Positions 5,322 through 13,637 of a stretch of DNA of 37,288 nucleotides are shown one piece after another. Each line of letters begins with the position of its first letter. Position 1 is the stretch's first letter. A program made the translations under genes and the position numbers. The notes under the pieces were generated by a model that made no database searches, was not told the origin of the DNA, and was given only the letters and a program-made list of their open reading frames with translations. This DNA comes from a virus. The stretch covers positions 1-37,288 of the IMG/VR virus record IMGVR_UViG_3300009503_000052. The stretch is one strand, 5' to 3'.

Positions 5322-6874
5322 GGAAGGGTTTAAAGGTAATAAAGAATTTAAATATTTTTCCTTATGATGATAAAGAGATTTTAGATTTCAAAGATGGTTG
5401 TTTACAGAATATAGAAATCAGGCAACAGAGGTATAAACAGTTAAGAAGTGTATTATTTGATAATGAGAAGAAGAATTCTATAAGTAAAACAATTGATGAT
5501 ATAGTTTCTCTTATATATCTTCCAGATAATATTATTTTTGATATAATTGTTGACCCTGATAAAGAAGAACTGATAAATGATAAAATTCAGAAAAAAATAG
5601 ATAAATTAAATAAGCTGTTAAATGAGAAGTTTATTCGTGATGGTATAGATATAGAAATTTATGATTGGTTGTATTGGGCATGTGTTTATGGAACTTATAT
5701 AGTTAAAACAATACTTGATGGTGATAAAGTTGTATTTAAGGGAGTATCTCCTTTTGATTTTGCTGTATATTATGAAGATAACAAAAATCTTAATAAAGAC
5801 CAGATATTCTGTCATATAGCAAGGATACCTATACATGTTGCTAAAAGAAAATATCCAGATGTTAAATTTTTGCCAGCAGTAACTCCACCAGTAAGGCAGG
5901 ATACTTTCCTTGATTTGGTGATATCTCAAAATCAACAAACAGGGCAATTTAATGTAAGTCCGATACCTATCAAAAATGAAGATGAATTATCACCAAAGAA
6001 AGTTGGTGAATATGTAGAAGTATATGAAATGTGGTTCTGGGATTATGATAGAAAAGATTGGTTTATGGCTCAAATAGTTGGTGATAGAATTTATAAATCA
6101 GTTAATCCATTTATCCCAAAAGAACATCCATTTATAGCATTCACTCCAACTCCTGTGGAGGGGTTCTTCTGGGGATTATCTGAAATGCATTACTTGATAT
6201 ATCTTTTTCAAACAATAAAAAATGAAACAGATAGATTAAATAAAGTAGAGGATTTACTATCTAAACCACCAGTAATTGTGTATGGCGTCTCAGGTAGCAT
6301 TGAAGCTCAGGAAATGCAAAATAAATTAGGTCAGGCTGGCAGTGTAATTGAAATAAATGACCCTACTGCAAAATTTGACTTCTATTTGCCTAAGCTGGAC
6401 CCTGCTATCATTTTTAATTCACTTAAACATTATAGCGAAGAATTTAGAGAACAATCTGGTATTATAGGAATTCTTGGTGGTAAACCTATGCCAAATGTAA
6501 GGAGTGCTTCTTATGCTACTATACTTGCACAGTTTGCTTCCACAGTATTAAAAAAGAAAGCATTAAGAGTGGAAGCATTTATAGAAGAGATAATGACAAT
6601 GCTTGCTAATTGTATTGTATATACAGATGCAAATTATAAAGAGCTATTAAGTATTCCTTTTAGAGTTGATGTATTTGCACATACTTCTTCACCAATAACA
6701 TCTTTAGCATATCAGGAAATGATATTAACTTTTGCAGAAAATCAGATACTTCCTCCAGATGTTGTTATTGATTTATTACCCATACCAAGAAAAGAAAAAA
6801 TTAAAAAATATATGCAACAGAAAGCTTTAATGGAAATGCAAAATGAAGCTAAGAAGGAACAGGAAAACAAATAG
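5318..6874 (+). CDS. Portal (head-tail connector) protein, 518 aa
   Basis: Forms the dodecameric ring at the packaging vertex. The length matches T7-like and related podovirus portals (about 500-550 aa). Typical portal features include a long alpha/beta N-terminal half, FWGLSEMHYLIYLFQTIKNETDR (near 290-312) leading into the helical stem region, and a Glu/Lys-rich C-terminal helix (barrel-like tail). The segment GGKPMPNVRSASYATILAQF resembles the tunnel-loop area of such portals. It is followed by very small basic peptide genes and then fibre genes rather than the scaffold. Confidence 0.8.
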   Translation: MRKGLKVIKNLNIFPYDDKEILDFKDGCLQNIEIRQQRYKQLRSVLFDNEKKNSISKTIDDIVSLIYLPDNIIFDIIVDPDKEELINDKIQKKIDKLNKLLNEKFIRDGIDIEIYDWLYWACVYGTYIVKTILDGDKVVFKGVSPFDFAVYYEDNKNLNKDQIFCHIARIPIHVAKRKYPDVKFLPAVTPPVRQDTFLDLVISQNQQTGQFNVSPIPIKNEDELSPKKVGEYVEVYEMWFWDYDRKDWFMAQIVGDRIYKSVNPFIPKEHPFIAFTPTPVEGFFWGLSEMHYLIYLFQTIKNETDRLNKVEDLLSKPPVIVYGVSGSIEAQEMQNKLGQAGSVIEINDPTAKFDFYLPKLDPAIIFNSLKHYSEEFREQSGIIGILGGKPMPNVRSASYATILAQFASTVLKKKALRVEAFIEEIMTMLANCIVYTDANYKELLSIPFRVDVFAHTSSPITSLAYQEMILTFAENQILPPDVVIDLLPIPRKEKIKKYMQQKALMEMQNEAKKEQENK

Positions 6875-6881
6875 AGGCTCA

Positions 6882-6941
6882 ATGAAAAGGAGCTTAAGAG
6901 TGTATAAAAGATTTACACGGAGAAAAGGGACACTCCGATGA
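6882..6941 (+). CDS. Micro-peptide, 19 aa, strongly basic
   Basis: ATG with AGAGG about 5 bp upstream, directly after the portal stop. The product has nine Lys/Arg among 19 residues (MKRSLRVYKRFTRRKGTLR). Such a short frame can arise by chance, but the ribosome site, the tight spacing and a second basic micro-gene just downstream support it. It could bind DNA or RNA in the virion. The 3' end forms part of the left arm of a long inverted repeat. Confidence 0.45.
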   Translation: MKRSLRVYKRFTRRKGTLR

Positions 6942-7065
6942 GCAGTATTTTAAAAAAACTAAAAGGAGATTTATAATGCCAAGAGGAAAAGGAAGAACAA
7001 AAGTAAGAAAAGGCAAAAGAGGACGCAGGTCTAAGTAACTAACAGCCTCATCTGGAGTGTCCCTT
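6925..7065 (+). repeat. 18-bp inverted repeat bracketing a basic micro-gene
   Basis: The left arm 6925-6942 and right arm 7047-7065 are reverse complements except for one extra T in the right arm. The 104 bp between contains the ribosome site and the whole 20-residue basic gene. In mRNA this would be a long stem enclosing the gene. As DNA it resembles the ends of a very small mobile element. Confidence 0.75.
6976..7038 (+). CDS. Micro-peptide, 20 aa, DNA-condensing-like
   Basis: ATG with AAAGGAG 7-8 bp upstream. The product MPRGKGRTKVRKGKRGRRSK has eleven Lys/Arg, four Gly and no acidic residue, like protamine-type or viral core peptides. It is bracketed by an 18-bp inverted repeat. Inference: it may neutralise packaged DNA or bind RNA. 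Confidence 0.6.
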   Translation: MPRGKGRTKVRKGKRGRRSK

Positions 7066-7086
7066 AAATAAAAAGGAGGTAATAAT

Positions 7087-7476
7087 ATGCCAAATGTTTT
7101 AGAACAATTAGGCATTGATACTAATTTATCAGCTCCTGCTGGTGGTGAAACAGGATTAAATAAAGAAGCTCAAGCTAATCAGGCTATACCAGTTACAGAA
7201 GCAACACAACCAGCAAAATTAGGTTCTTCTAAAGAAATAGCTGAAACAATAGTTGCTGGAGCTATAATAGCTCTGGAACAGGTAGTTGCTATTTATGGAT
7301 ATACAACAGAAGAAGGCAAAAAAATAGCAAAAGCCATAGATAATTTATCTTCTGTTGTCCCTGAAAATAAAATTAAAGAAGTGCAGGGGCAATTAGGCAC
7401 TGCATTAAGCGGTGGTATGCAAACAATACAACCGCCAGCAACATCGCCAGCTGGTGGTGGAATACCAACTATGTAA
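7087..7476 (+). CDS. Putative virion protein, Ala/Gly/Pro-rich ends (129 aa)
   Basis: Not recognised. A flexible N-terminus (to about 45) leads into a helical hydrophobic core (AETIVAGAIIALEQVVAIYGY, split by charged residues) and a Pro/Gly-rich tail. AAAGGAGGT lies 7-8 bp upstream. The place between portal and fibre genes suggests a minor head or decoration protein. Confidence 0.65.
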   Translation: MPNVLEQLGIDTNLSAPAGGETGLNKEAQANQAIPVTEATQPAKLGSSKEIAETIVAGAIIALEQVVAIYGYTTEEGKKIAKAIDNLSSVVPENKIKEVQGQLGTALSGGMQTIQPPATSPAGGGIPTM

Positions 7477-7491
7477 GGAGGTAATTAAACA

Positions 7492-7842
7492 ATGGCAAAA
7501 ATAAGAATATGTCCAAATTCAAATCCATATTTTTATGGAGTTTCATTTCCAGTAACAACAATAAGTGCTACTGGAGCTATGAGTTATACAGCAACTGATA
7601 ATGATTTTACAATAGCTGTAAGCGCAACAGGTGGAGCTGTAACAGTAGCTCTTCCATCTGCTTCTACTTGTTCTGGAAGATTATATACTATTAAAAAAGT
7701 AGATAGCTCTACTAATGCTGTTACTATAGCTCCTGCAACAGGAACAATTGATGGAGCTACTACAAAATCTTTAACATCACAATATGCTGTTAATATAGTT
7801 CAGTCTGATGGAACAAACTGGCAGATTATAAGTTCATCATAA
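7492..7842 (+). CDS. Head or tail fibre-type protein (116 aa)
   Basis: Strand-rich, Ser/Thr/Ala/Gly-rich sequence. The pattern of short strands ending YTIKKVDSSTNAVTIAP, a GTIDGATT turn and a C-terminal SDGTNWQIISS is typical of trimeric phage fibre or surface domains. GGAGG precedes the start. The next gene is also fibre-like. Confidence 0.65.
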   Translation: MAKIRICPNSNPYFYGVSFPVTTISATGAMSYTATDNDFTIAVSATGGAVTVALPSASTCSGRLYTIKKVDSSTNAVTIAPATGTIDGATTKSLTSQYAVNIVQSDGTNWQIISSS

Positions 7843-7856
7843 TAGAGGTAACATGA

Positions 7857-8504
7857 ATGCCTGTACCATTACCGTATAACTTTCAGAATTTAAATACTTC
7901 TGGATTACAGGATGCAAAAGATAGTGCAGGAGATACCATAGGTAAGGCTACTCCTGCCAGCTATCTTGATAGTAATTTTAATCAGCTTGCTCAATTAGTA
8001 ACAGTATCTTCAACTGCACCAACACCAAGTTATGCAGGGCAGTTATGGCTGGATACTTCTGTATCTCCACCAGTAATGAAGCAATGGGATGGTTCTGCAT
8101 GGCGAGGTAATTCTGATACGGTAGATGGTTTTCATGCGAGCCAGACATCTCAAGCTAATACGATACCAGTAGCAGATAATAGCGGAAAATTGAATATTAA
8201 TTGGATACCTTTCATGTTTAATTCTGTAAGTGTGATAAGTCCATCTGCAAATACTATATATCAAGAGACTGCACCTTGTTTGATTATGGTGGTTTCACAA
8301 GATTTATACGGTTTACAACTTTCTCCTGATGGTTCAACTTGGTATGGGAGTTTTGGACAAGAGCATTTATGGAGTACAAATGAGGGAGGGACAATTACCT
8401 TTTATGTTCCTAAAAATTGGTATTGGAAGTATACCGGTCTTTTCACTTCTACGTCGTATGATTTTTCCTCCAGTTACTGGTTAAAAATTGTATTTAATTA
8501 TTAG
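7857..8504 (+). CDS. Tail fibre protein (215 aa)
   Basis: Likely a receptor-binding or fibre component. It contains the common phage fibre motifs QLWLDTSVSPPVMKQWDG (about 62-79) and DTVDGFHASQ followed by ANTIPVADNSGKL (about 88-112). The C-terminal 90 residues are aromatic, strand-rich and probably the receptor-facing part. A short gene with fibre-assembly-like features follows. Confidence 0.78.
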   Translation: MPVPLPYNFQNLNTSGLQDAKDSAGDTIGKATPASYLDSNFNQLAQLVTVSSTAPTPSYAGQLWLDTSVSPPVMKQWDGSAWRGNSDTVDGFHASQTSQANTIPVADNSGKLNINWIPFMFNSVSVISPSANTIYQETAPCLIMVVSQDLYGLQLSPDGSTWYGSFGQEHLWSTNEGGTITFYVPKNWYWKYTGLFTSTSYDFSSSYWLKIVFNY

Positions 8505-8516
8505 GAGGTTAAAAAG

Positions 8517-8945
8517 ATGGCAAAATTTGTTTTGTATAAAAATGAAGGAAAAATTTATAGACTTGAAGCAGAACTCCCCCCTTCTGATGCATATATTGTT
8601 TTTGATTTTGATGCAGAAAATCCCGAAGATTTAATTTATGATGGTTCTCAAATTCGTTTAAAAACTCAAGACGAGAAGCTACAAGAACTTAAAGCTCAAA
8701 AGCTTTCAGAGCTAAAAACTTATGTAGCATCTTTACTTGTTCAAACTGATTATATAATCACGAAGATAGCAGAAACTCTGATACAAAACAATACCGCAAA
8801 AGTAGAAGCCCTCAAACAAAAATACTCAGCCCAATTACAACAAAGAGAGGTAATTAGAGCTTGGAATGAGAAAATGAAGCAAATTATACAAAGCGCACAA
8901 ACAATAGATGAATTGAGAGGTATTGCAATTGAATTTAAAGAATAA
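8517..8945 (+). CDS. Putative tail fibre assembly or chaperone-like protein (142 aa)
   Basis: The N-terminal strand-rich part (1-55) followed by a long charged helix (EKLQELKAQKLSELKTYV, about 58-75) and further helices resembles small proteins encoded after fibre genes that help fibre folding. GGAGG is 7-8 bp upstream. Overlaps the next gene. Confidence 0.55.
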   Translation: MAKFVLYKNEGKIYRLEAELPPSDAYIVFDFDAENPEDLIYDGSQIRLKTQDEKLQELKAQKLSELKTYVASLLVQTDYIITKIAETLIQNNTAKVEALKQKYSAQLQQREVIRAWNEKMKQIIQSAQTIDELRGIAIEFKE

Positions 8946-9273
8946 ATTTTTAAAAATTTTTAATAGTAAGTGGTGCCCTTTTGGAAACTGCAATGATCCC
9001 ATTCCACTAGAATGGGTTTTTGCAAAATATGGTAATATAAAAGCTTATCTTTATTGGTATTTCATTAGAAATCCTTTCCATAATTTTGCACATTTTTGGC
9101 TGGGAACTGGAAATTATCCAGCTGAGTGGAAAGTATGGTCTTCTAAAAGAAGATGGAATTTAGTATTACCTTTCTTTTCTTACAGAAGTAAAAAATGGGA
9201 ATTTTATGCAGGATGGAGACCAGATAGTAAAATGTTTGGTATAGCATTAAGAAAAATTAAAGGAGGTGTTTAA
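8923..9273 (+). CDS. Phage protein with WxxIRNPxHNF motif (116 aa)
   Basis: An aromatic-rich protein with YWYFIRNPFHNFAHFW at about 43-58, a pattern seen in a family of uncharacterised phage proteins. Two CxxxC-like cysteines lie near residues 18-23. It probably starts at TTG 8923 or 8929, after GAGAGG inside the previous gene. Many Trp/Lys/Arg residues suggest contact with membrane or cell wall. Function unknown. Confidence 0.6.
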   Translation: MQLNLKNKFLKIFNSKWCPFGNCNDPIPLEWVFAKYGNIKAYLYWYFIRNPFHNFAHFWLGTGNYPAEWKVWSSKRRWNLVLPFFSYRSKKWEFYAGWRPDSKMFGIALRKIKGGV

Positions 9274-9275
9274 CA

Positions 9276-9572
9276 ATGCCAAAAGCTTTTAATGATTGCC
9301 CGTCTGATTTACTGGAAAAAATCAGACAGCAGTATAATACTTTACAGGCAGATGTAAATAATCTGATAACAAAGTATAATGCACTTGTTAGCCTTGTGAA
9401 TGATATGAAAGCTAAATTTAATGCTCATACTCACACAGTAACACATGCCGCTTGCTCTGCAACAAATGCTGCTTATGGAACTGCTACTGCTATTACTTCT
9501 ACTTCTGGTCCTTCAACAACAGTTGCTGATGGAACAACTGCAAGCATTACTGCTGATACAGTAACAAGATAA
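9276..9572 (+). CDS. Putative tail/spike-associated protein with HxHxxxH motif (98 aa)
   Basis: An N-terminal coiled coil (10-48) is followed by FNAHTHTVTH (about 47-56) and a Thr/Ala/Ser-rich tail. His-rich HxH motifs of this kind occur in phage spike and baseplate proteins, where they bind metal ions. Fits the neighbouring fibre genes. Exact role unknown. Confidence 0.6.
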   Translation: MPKAFNDCPSDLLEKIRQQYNTLQADVNNLITKYNALVSLVNDMKAKFNAHTHTVTHAACSATNAAYGTATAITSTSGPSTTVADGTTASITADTVTR

Positions 9573-9584
9573 GAAGGAGATAAA

Positions 9585-9698
9585 ATGTCTGAAAGAACAA
9601 AAAGAACAGCAAGTAGAAAAAAATCAAGAACAATACCAATGAGAAGAGAATATGGAGCAATAGGAGGAAGAGTAAGAAGAAAAATAATAAGGAGATAA
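9585..9698 (+). CDS. Basic micro-protein, 37 aa
   Basis: ATG with AGAAGGAG 6-7 bp upstream. About 15 of 37 residues are Lys or Arg, with only two Glu (MSERTKRTASRKK, then RVRRKIIRR at the end). This is the third strongly basic tiny gene in the late operon. Candidate nucleic-acid-binding virion peptide. Confidence 0.6.
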   Translation: MSERTKRTASRKKSRTIPMRREYGAIGGRVRRKIIRR

Positions 9699-9709
9699 AG
9701 GAGTTAAAA

Positions 9710-9850
9710 ATGCCTGAAAAACTTGATAGATGTGTGAAAAAATTACAAAAGAAAGGATATTCTAAAAATTCCGCCTATGCCATTTGCTCTACAAGCACAG
9801 GATATAAAAGAGCAAAAGGCGGTAAATGGAAAAAAACTAAAAAGAGGTAG
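9710..9850 (+). CDS. Small phage protein, 46 aa, Cys-containing and basic
   Basis: MPEKLDRCVKKLQKKGYSKNSAYAICSTSTG resembles short phage proteins with the pattern LD-x-CV ... G ... A-x-AIC that are widespread but uncharacterised. The two cysteines (8 and 26) and a Lys/Arg-rich tail (33-46) suggest a small helical binding module. GGAG lies about 7 bp upstream. Confidence 0.65.
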   Translation: MPEKLDRCVKKLQKKGYSKNSAYAICSTSTGYKRAKGGKWKKTKKR

Positions 9851-9853
9851 TTT

Positions 9854-10057
9854 ATGGAAGTTCAATTTGCAGTTGGGATTTTTATTGGCATAACAATATT
9901 TGTAATAGGCAATTTATTGCTTGCAGGAATTAAAGGAGAAAACAAAAAAGTTGATGATAATACATTTAGGGCATGTATTGATGCTTTAAACAAAAGGCTT
10001 GATATAATTGAACAAAGAATTGCAAGAATAGAAGAAATACTTTTGAAGGGGAATTAA
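9854..10057 (+). CDS. Single-pass membrane protein with coiled coil (67 aa)
   Basis: One N-terminal transmembrane helix (about 4-26) is followed by a cytoplasm-facing coiled coil (about 40-64). It precedes a holin-like protein and an endolysin, so it may be an antiholin or accessory lysis protein. No close family is recognised. Confidence 0.6.
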   Translation: MEVQFAVGIFIGITIFVIGNLLLAGIKGENKKVDDNTFRACIDALNKRLDIIEQRIARIEEILLKGN

Positions 10058-10058
10058 A

Positions 10059-10535
10059 ATGATACTTGGTGCAATATTAGGTTTAGCAGGTTCATTTATT
10101 CCAGAAATTATCAAAATATTTAAATCTAAACAGGAACATAAACAGGAACTTGAGATGCTGGAAATGCAACTAAAATATCAAAGAGAAATGACTGAATTAA
10201 AAATTGAAGAAGCTAAAGCTATGGCACAAGTTGAATTAGATAAACAAGTATATCAATATGCAGAACCACAGGAACTTAAAATAACAGGCAAATGGTGGCT
10301 TGATGCTATTCAGATTATTATGAATGCTTATAATCAATCTGTTAGACCAACTATTACTTATTTGGTTATCGGTGCGTGGTTACTGCTAAAATTCAGTATG
10401 TGGCAATCTGCTGGAGGGACTTTGCAGGCTATACCACAAATATGGAGTGATGTTGAAAATGAATTTGTTAGTGTGGTGGTTACTTTCTGGTTTGGTTCAA
10501 GGGTTGTAATGCGAACATTTGGAAGGATAAAGTGA
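10059..10535 (+). CDS. Holin-like membrane protein (158 aa)
   Basis: Membrane segments lie near residues 1-18 and 106-122, with a further hydrophobic stretch near 138-152 and a charged helical region (22-72) between. The pattern SVRPTITYLVIGAWLL followed by a C-terminal VVTFWFGSRVVMR is typical of the three-TM holin family found in phages and gene transfer agents. It overlaps the endolysin gene by four bases, as lysis pairs often do. Confidence 0.65.
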   Translation: MILGAILGLAGSFIPEIIKIFKSKQEHKQELEMLEMQLKYQREMTELKIEEAKAMAQVELDKQVYQYAEPQELKITGKWWLDAIQIIMNAYNQSVRPTITYLVIGAWLLLKFSMWQSAGGTLQAIPQIWSDVENEFVSVVVTFWFGSRVVMRTFGRIK

Positions 10536-10975
10536 CAGATAAATGTGTAGAATTGGTAAAGAAATACGAAGGTTTCAGGGCAGTTCCATACCTCTGTCCA
10601 GCAGGATATCCAACAGTGGGTTACGGGCATGTTATTACGAAAGAAGAAACATTACAGTATCCAATGAGCAGAGAATTTGCAGAAGAGCTATTATTACAGG
10701 ACTTGGTAAAAATAGAAATGCTTATTAAGCCAATGATAAAAGTAGATATACATCCATATATGCTTGATGCTCTAATTAGCTTTAGCTTTAATGTAGGAGC
10801 TTATGCTTTTAGGGCATCTACATTAAGAAGAAAACTAAATAACCACGAATGGTATGAATGTGCAGAACAATTTTTAAGATGGATATATGCAGGAGGGGAA
10901 ATACTTAAAGGATTGATTAAAAGAAGGCAGGAAGAAAAAGAATTGTTTTTAGAGGGGGTAAAACTATATGGCTAA
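10532..10975 (+). CDS. Endolysin, GH24 T4-lysozyme-type muramidase (147 aa)
   Basis: Cleaves peptidoglycan at lysis. E13 in KYEGF and T28 in YPTVGYGH match the catalytic Glu and Thr of phage lysozymes; the intermediate T4 Asp position is C22 here (E-x8-C-x5-T), a known variant. The helical remainder includes ALISFSFNVGAYAF and RRQEEKELF, both normal for the family. It starts with GTG after GGAAGG. No signal anchor is evident, so it should depend on the upstream holin. Confidence 0.9.
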   Translation: MTDKCVELVKKYEGFRAVPYLCPAGYPTVGYGHVITKEETLQYPMSREFAEELLLQDLVKIEMLIKPMIKVDIHPYMLDALISFSFNVGAYAFRASTLRRKLNNHEWYECAEQFLRWIYAGGEILKGLIKRRQEEKELFLEGVKLYG

Positions 10976-11369
10976 TACTTTATATCCAAAATTTAAAGAG
11001 GCATTGTTACAGGGACAGATAAACATGTTAACTGATACTATTAAAGCTATGCTTGTTAAAACAGGATATACTTATAATGCTTCACATCAATATGTATCAG
11101 ATGTATCAACTTATGATAATGGCAGAAGTTCAGCTTTAACAAACAAATCAGTTACAAATGGTATTTTTGATGCAGATGATATTCAGATAACAGCTATATC
11201 GGCAACACAGGTTATTGCAGTTGTTTTATACAAGGATACTGGTACTGATAGCACTTCACCATTAATTGCTTATCTTGATACTGTATCTGGAATTCCTTTT
11301 ACACCAGCGGCAAATGGGACAGTGCAAATAATATGGGATAATGGAAGTTATAAGATATTTAGCCTATGA
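10968..11369 (+). CDS. Phage virion protein, uncharacterised family (133 aa)
   Basis: The pattern from TIKAMLVKTGYTYNASHQYVSD through NGIFDADDIQITAIS to AVVLYKDTGTDSTSPLIAYLD is found in many small phage structural proteins encoded near fibre genes. It is mostly strands. It overlaps the endolysin end by 8 bp and the next gene by 4 bp. Probably a surface or tail component. Confidence 0.6.
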   Translation: MANTLYPKFKEALLQGQINMLTDTIKAMLVKTGYTYNASHQYVSDVSTYDNGRSSALTNKSVTNGIFDADDIQITAISATQVIAVVLYKDTGTDSTSPLIAYLDTVSGIPFTPAANGTVQIIWDNGSYKIFSL

Positions 11370-11803
11370 GTAATTACTATTTATTTCCAGAACAGATTTA
11401 TAATAAAGGAAATTTTGGAGGATTGATATTCCAGACTAATAATGGAGTTAATCTAATCTTTCAGAACTCTTCTGGTGTTAATTTAATAGCTGGTAAATAT
11501 CCTTTGCAGGATTTAGCAGGACAGGAAATATTAAATCTCCTGCAATATCCATCAGGGATATATTTAACTCAATTAGGCAGTTATTTATTACAATTACTTT
11601 TACTTTCAAATGGATATTGTTCAACTAATTATGGTATTAATAACTTAATCTTATGGTTACTATTAGTTTCTTTTATAACCACTCAATATGGAACAGATAA
11701 GATAAAAACAGCGAGCTGGGTGAATATACAGGGAGCTAATTATAGCAGTAAAGTTACATCAAAAGCAAGTTATAAATTAACGCATGTTGAAAAAAATTAT
11801 TAA
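11366..11803 (+). CDS. Unknown structural protein (145 aa)
   Basis: Not recognised. A short internal duplication (GLIFQTNNGVNLI and LIFQNSSGVNLI, about 20-42) is followed by Leu-rich helices (about 45-105) that could be membrane-associated or a core helix bundle. It overlaps the previous gene by 4 bp. Confidence 0.6.
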   Translation: MSNYYLFPEQIYNKGNFGGLIFQTNNGVNLIFQNSSGVNLIAGKYPLQDLAGQEILNLLQYPSGIYLTQLGSYLLQLLLLSNGYCSTNYGINNLILWLLLVSFITTQYGTDKIKTASWVNIQGANYSSKVTSKASYKLTHVEKNY

Positions 11804-11836
11804 TTGTGTTAATTAAAAGTAAAGGGGGTGATAAAA

Positions 11837-11992
11837 ATGTTAGGAAAATCAAAAGGTATGGGAAGGAAGATGCCTGTACAGGTTGATCAGGCAAAGGATT
11901 TTCTTGGTATTGACCTTAATCAGGACCCTAAAATAGGTTTTCATCCTTCTGTAACAAAGAAAGAAACAAGAAAAAAAGGAGGTAAGAAGTAA
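11837..11992 (+). CDS. Small basic protein, 51 aa, before the scaffold
   Basis: ATG with AAAGGGGGTG about 6 bp upstream, and a stop overlapping the scaffold start (TAATG). Both ends are Lys/Arg/Gly-rich and the centre is neutral (VDQAKDFLGIDLNQDPKIGF). It may be an assembly or core peptide. Function unknown. Confidence 0.65.
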   Translation: MLGKSKGMGRKMPVQVDQAKDFLGIDLNQDPKIGFHPSVTKKETRKKGGKK

Positions 11993-12531
11993 TGGAAGAA
12001 TTTGATATTGAAGAAGCATATAACAGATTAAAAAATGAATATGAACAATTAAAACAGGCTTACAGTGCTTATGAAATGGGATTTAAGAAAGCATATGAAG
12101 ACCCGGAGCTAAGACCACATTTAAAGAAAATTGGTGAAAAAATTGGTGTAGTTATTGATGACCCACCACATGAAAAGGTTTATAAAAAAGAGATTGAAGA
12201 ATTAAAGAGACAGCTTGAAGAAAAAGAAGCTAAAGAAAAAGAAGAGAAAGCTAAACAGAAACAGGAGGAGTTTATACAGTTACTTGCAAAATACGGGATA
12301 ACAACAGATGCTGAATATCAGGATTTTCAGAAATTTATTCAGGAAAACGGTGTAGTTCCATCAACACAAAAAGGATGGGAAAAGATGTTGCAGGATTACA
12401 GGCGTGCAAAAATAGCACAGCCAACATATCAGCGACCAGCATTTAAAAACAGAATAGGAGAAGATTTTATTAAAAATCCAGAAGAGGCTTTGTTTAAAGC
12501 TCATCTGGAAGCATTAGGAGTAAAACAATAG
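11992..12531 (+). CDS. Putative scaffold (capsid assembly) protein (179 aa)
   Basis: Highly charged, helical and coiled-coil-rich (about 5-30 and 65-105), with a Lys/Glu-rich centre and a basic C-terminal segment that may bind coat protein. Its place directly before the major capsid gene is typical for scaffolds of procapsid-assembling phages. No enzymatic motif. Confidence 0.75.
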   Translation: MEEFDIEEAYNRLKNEYEQLKQAYSAYEMGFKKAYEDPELRPHLKKIGEKIGVVIDDPPHEKVYKKEIEELKRQLEEKEAKEKEEKAKQKQEEFIQLLAKYGITTDAEYQDFQKFIQENGVVPSTQKGWEKMLQDYRRAKIAQPTYQRPAFKNRIGEDFIKNPEEALFKAHLEALGVKQ

Positions 12532-12544
12532 GAGGTAACAAACA

Positions 12545-13618
12545 ATGGCAGTGAACTTTAATTATCAAACTCCATGGGGCATATATCCCCCTACTGATGC
12601 AACAGGTGCAAAAGATTATCTTAACTCTTTAAGTAGGGCAATTCCACCTTATGTAGTTGCACAGAATTTAGGTAAACTATCCCCGCTTACAAGAAGGATA
12701 CTGGCTAATGCGGAAGTAAAACCAATATCATTTCCATTTATTTCACAGCCAGTAGCAAAGAAAACCATTAACAATGTTCAGAAGGTAGATTATCAGGGAA
12801 GCTTTAATGTTCCATCAAGTATTGATACTGACCTTGCAGATATGGCAACTCTGTATTCTAATCTTGCACTATCAACATTGCTTGTAACTGATTTTGAAGT
12901 TAAAGCTTATGAGCAGGGTAATCCAAATGTTCTTTATGATACTATTAAATTAAGAGCTAACGAAACATGGCTTGGGTTGATTGACCAGATAGCAACATGG
13001 TTACTTGGTTCAAGAATATCTGGAGGAACAGAAGATACCACCCAAATTTATGGACTTCAGGATATTATTGATGATGGAACACATTGCACTAACTATGCAA
13101 ACATTGACAGAACAACTAACACATACTGGAATAGCTATATATGGAATGCAACAAGTTTATTTGGAAGTGGTTTAAATGCTTATGTTTATGTTATGAGAGC
13201 ATTAAGCAAATATCAGAAAGTAGCTTCAACAATGGGAATGCCAGATGTTGGGTTTACATCACCAGCAGTATTTCAGGCATTAGCAGAAAGCTTTACCAAT
13301 ATTGAGCGTTATATAGTAGCAGACCCTGCTAAACTTGAAGAAATAAGGCAGTATGAAGTAACAGGAATAGCAATTAATGGTGTTCCAATATTTCCAGACC
13401 CATACATTACTACAAATGAAATCTACTTTATTAACTGGTCTCATCTACATTTTAAATTCTGTGATGGATATGCTGTTGTATCTTCAGATTGGAAAGATTT
13501 AAGCATGACAGGAAGACTTGCTTATTTCTCATTTATAATGTTTGGTGGACAGTTATTCTGTAACGCTCCTGTATCCTGCTTCAGATTACAGAATATGCCA
13601 ACAGCTACTGGAATTTAA
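12545..13618 (+). CDS. Major capsid protein, HK97-type fold (357 aa)
   Basis: Forms the head shell. Typical features: a hydrophobic helix-rich core (GLIDQIATWLLG, about 141-152), IYGLQDIIDDGT (168-179), then a pattern of helix and strand ending in FINWSHLHFKF and a small C-terminal domain. The length suits a podovirus coat protein. GGAGG is 7-8 bp upstream. It follows the scaffold and precedes head-tail adaptors. Confidence 0.85.
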   Translation: MAVNFNYQTPWGIYPPTDATGAKDYLNSLSRAIPPYVVAQNLGKLSPLTRRILANAEVKPISFPFISQPVAKKTINNVQKVDYQGSFNVPSSIDTDLADMATLYSNLALSTLLVTDFEVKAYEQGNPNVLYDTIKLRANETWLGLIDQIATWLLGSRISGGTEDTTQIYGLQDIIDDGTHCTNYANIDRTTNTYWNSYIWNATSLFGSGLNAYVYVMRALSKYQKVASTMGMPDVGFTSPAVFQALAESFTNIERYIVADPAKLEEIRQYEVTGIAINGVPIFPDPYITTNEIYFINWSHLHFKFCDGYAVVSSDWKDLSMTGRLAYFSFIMFGGQLFCNAPVSCFRLQNMPTATGI

Positions 13619-13637
13619 TAATTAAAGGAGGCCAGTA

